Source: Jimgerdemannia flammicorona (Eukaryota; Mucoromycota; Endogonomycetes; Endogonales; Endogonaceae). From it: a DNA stretch of 19,683 bases. Below the pieces are notes generated by a model. That model ran no database searches. It had not been told where the DNA came from and saw only the letters and a list, made by a program, of their open reading frames with translations. Below, in pieces: positions 17,216-19,683 of the stretch. Within the stretch, counting starts at the first letter, position 1, and every line of letters starts with the position of its first letter. The stretch spans positions 1 through 19,683 of the forward strand of contig RBNI01002107.1 of assembly GCA_003990745.1 (NCBI GenBank), read 5' to 3'. The position numbers and the translations under genes are program-made.

Positions 17216-19143
17216 TTAATACAATCAATCTTTCTGTATATGATATTCAGAAAAGTAGCTATATTGCTTATTGATACATAGTGCAATATTACAAGACTAA
17301 TAGAAAATATTGCTTTGAGATGAATTTTGCATATTGATTTCCATATGATCTATCTTCCCCAGATAATAGCACCAGATATATGCCTTGCATTTTTTTTTAT
17401 ATTTCGAAAAATGATCACTAGGGGTAAGTCAGGTGGGATCTAAGTTGTGAGATTTGATAATGCAATATTTTTTTAGTAGTAGATCTGATATTGTTGTCAA
17501 TTCTTCTTATATATATTTGCATATTTTTTTGTTATATTTCATTCTCTTTTTCCTTTTCACATGTAAGCTTTATAAGGTCCCAAGCTAAATCAAGCCAAAA
17601 GGTGGCCTGAGGTATTATCAATTTGGTGGCTATCTCATACATCAGGTGCAAATTGATAATTATAGTATTTAGTAATTAAAAAAAAAATAGCATCCAAGTC
17701 CTTTTGGCTCTGATCTATATGTTGTAATATCTATGACATTGGTTGGCAATGTTGACTCCTCCCATATAATGGTTGTAATCATTAATAACCTTTGAAATCA
17801 CTAATTTCTTTTATCTATTATCTCCTCAGATTTCTCAAACTTATGTGATATTATTGACAGTGGTTCTTAGATAGTACTGGTCACATATAATCTTCTATTC
17901 ATCTTTAATAAGTTCATGAATAGTTGTTAACATGGTGACTATGCCATTATCTACTTATAGCAATATCAGAACATTATTAATGACTATATCCAAGGTTGTA
18001 TTTCAATCATACATTACTTTTTTACTAATCTTAAGTTGTTCTGAGAATTGTTTCAACCTCTGTCTAATTGTTCCACATACTCTGATTCTTTTTGATTATA
18101 GATATTTAAATAATATAATGCTAGAGAAGTAATTATCTATATAGATATTAAATGCCTGAGTTTTAAATAGTAACTATTCAATAAGATGAATAATGGTAGA
18201 TGCTGTTTTACTAAGCCCCTCAATCACCTCAACTTCTCTATTATTGATAGTGCATAAAGTTGGGAGAAATGTCCATATATAACTATAATCACACATTACA
18301 TTAATGTTGAAGCATTTCTTGACTAGTTTACATGTATATCAGTATATATCTTTACTTTTACCTGAAAATTGTACTGTTATCTCATCAATAGATATGTTAG
18401 AACTTGGGTGATAGATGGATTGAGAGGTTTTTTGGATATAGGAAAGCAGCAGTTCAAGCTTTGTATAATAGTCACTATTGTAAATACTGTACAGAGAGAC
18501 ATGAAAGCACCTCTTTCTCTGCTACCTTACCAGTTACAAGGTTTGGTAGGTGATCTTCTGAGTTCCTTTCCTCTATTATTATCTTCTCTACCTTGGGTTA
18601 GTTTGCTGTGCCTGTATGGGCATAGTAGAAGGAGGAAATTGGTGATGAGTTGCCCCTTTATCAGTATCAGATTGATGTCTTCTCTACTTTTTTGCAGTTT
18701 CTGATACCTTCAGCTATATCTGAAGTACATTCATTTTGGTGCAGTGCCTTCTTTTTTTTGCCATTATCAATAAGATGCTGTCTCAGTATATCTTGGACTA
18801 TGTAGGGAGTCAGCTGATCTTGGGTGTCAAGTACTCAGTATAGGTTATCTACAGGTCCTCGGTATCTGTGGTGGGGCCCTCTGGCTTTGGCAAGCTTCTC
18901 AGCAAGTACAGTTCTGGCATAGGTGATTGCTTTTTGAGTGTTATCAGGATGAGAGGAGAGATGGCCATCACAGATAGGTGGAAGGGCGATAATGGTGAAC
19001 CAGTAGGGTGTCAGGCTGGGGGTGGTCATCAGGACTGAGGTGGGTACTGCTTCAGTAGGGCCTTTTGATTGGTGTAGAGCAGTTAGATGGTAGGTGTCAC
19101 TCTCAGCTTCTTTTGGTGATTTGGCAGGTTGGGCTCCAGTCAT
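17216..19143 (-). pseudogene. piggyBac-type transposase (DDE_Tnp_1_7) pseudogene
   Basis: Intact, this enzyme would cut and paste the element at TTAA sites. From ATG at 19143 (MTGAQPAKSPKEAESD) to a TAA at 17216-17218 the span is about 640 codons, near the usual family length. The frame is broken by many stops and at least two frameshifts: the N-terminal, catalytic and C-terminal parts lie in three different frames. Landmarks in order are ISIDE (about 18381-18392, first catalytic Asp), NIYIDNYFSS (about 18120-18149, second Asp region), VDNGIVTML (about 17929-17955, third Asp), NDYNHYMGGVNIANQ (about 17740-17786), and a Cys-rich end with CNIALC and SYFSEYH (about 17235-17290). Many stops are TAG, TAA or TGA where CAG, TGG or CGA would fit, as expected from C-to-T decay. 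Terminal inverted repeats and TTAA target sites were not located. Confidence 0.85.
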
Positions 19144-19683
19144 TGGGGGGGATCAGGGGGTCTGAGGCTATCCATTTCAGGTATCTTGACTATACTCAAC
19201 TGGAACTGGGAGCTGATATGATAATGTGATTGAGGTCTGCAGACTTGAGTAGTGGGGTATTAGAGATCTCCTCTCGCCTCACATATAAGTTCTTTACTTA
19301 CTTCAACTGAGAGAACTAGGCCCTATCCACTATGATATACTTTGATGAGGGTTTTTCTTTACCTATCATTCTCTTTGAGATGGCAGAGGCTATTCTATTT
19401 GGCTTGGGTGTGGCCTTGTACATATGTTGGGATCTCGGGCATGTGCTTTCAGTTATTGGCATATGGCTGGGTTCCCCCTGGTGATAGGGAGAGCATGGTA
19501 TACAGAATGAGGTGTGGGTCAATATAGGTCCTACTGCATCTGATATAGTTGAGCTACTGAACAATAGCTAGCCTAGATTAATAGGAGGGCAGTGCTTGAT
19601 AGGTGGTAGGGGAGAGTTTTGGCCTATATAGTCTAGGTTCTCTTCTAATAAAAATCTGTAGGACATTAAGTCTATTAAAAAAA
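19144..19683. other. Unassigned region upstream of the transposase pseudogene
   Basis: Base composition is less AT-rich than the flank on the other side. On the minus strand a frame at 19564-19316 (82 codons, containing PNRIASAISKRMIGKEKPSS) ends at a TAG that could be a decayed CAG, and similar open text continues beyond it in the same frame. It may be a 5' exon or a second frame of the piggyBac element, but I see no splice pair joining it to 19143. The window ends in an A run. Confidence 0.35.

Overview
The window looks like nuclear DNA of a filamentous fungus. Two gene-bearing islands of balanced base composition sit in very AT-rich, repeat-filled DNA. The genes have several short GT-AG introns of about 60-125 bases. 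Repeats present in more than one copy differ largely by C-to-T and G-to-A changes, often CpA/TpG to TpA, which resembles repeat-induced point mutation (RIP). I cannot name the species. A RIP-like pattern suggests a filamentous ascomycete, but signal peptide/kelch/membrane-anchor proteins with Pro/Asn-rich tails are, from memory, also common in Mucoromycota, so the phylum is left open.

Layout. 1-1489: the 5' end of an apparently intact Ty3/gypsy-like LTR retrotransposon on the minus strand (LTR, primer-binding site, gag with CCHC knuckle) that runs off the left edge. 1490-3114: AT-rich decayed repeats, including an LTR copy, a piggyBac transposase fragment, a degraded foldback-element end, and a poly(A)-only insert between 16-bp direct repeats. 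3115-6167 and 9587-12842: two arms of a large inverted duplication, each carrying one seven-exon kelch-repeat membrane-protein gene (582 and 643 aa), arranged tail to tail. 6168-about 8965: a decayed LTR element between the arms, starting exactly where left-arm homology stops. 12843-13300: single-copy intergenic DNA. 13300-17215: AT-rich decayed repeats with a 419-bp full-length palindromic MITE (14072-14490), a degenerate 68-bp tandem array and long A or T homopolymers. 17216-19143: a piggyBac-type (DDE_Tnp_1_7) transposase pseudogene on the minus strand. 19144-19683: unassigned, possibly the 5' part of the same element.

The only host genes I can support are the kelch pair. Both reading frames are intact, and the five internal exons have identical lengths in the two copies (155, 464, 58, 60, 129). 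Each product is predicted to be a secreted-side beta-propeller anchored by one membrane helix, with a repetitive cytoplasmic tail built of 22-residue and 12-residue units whose number differs between copies. One stretch covering the end of exon 3 and most of intron 3 is nearly identical between the arms although the other introns have diverged, which suggests recent gene conversion across the inverted repeat. The arms also share about 660 bp of upstream DNA containing dyad-symmetric sites, one of which keeps its symmetry through paired base changes.
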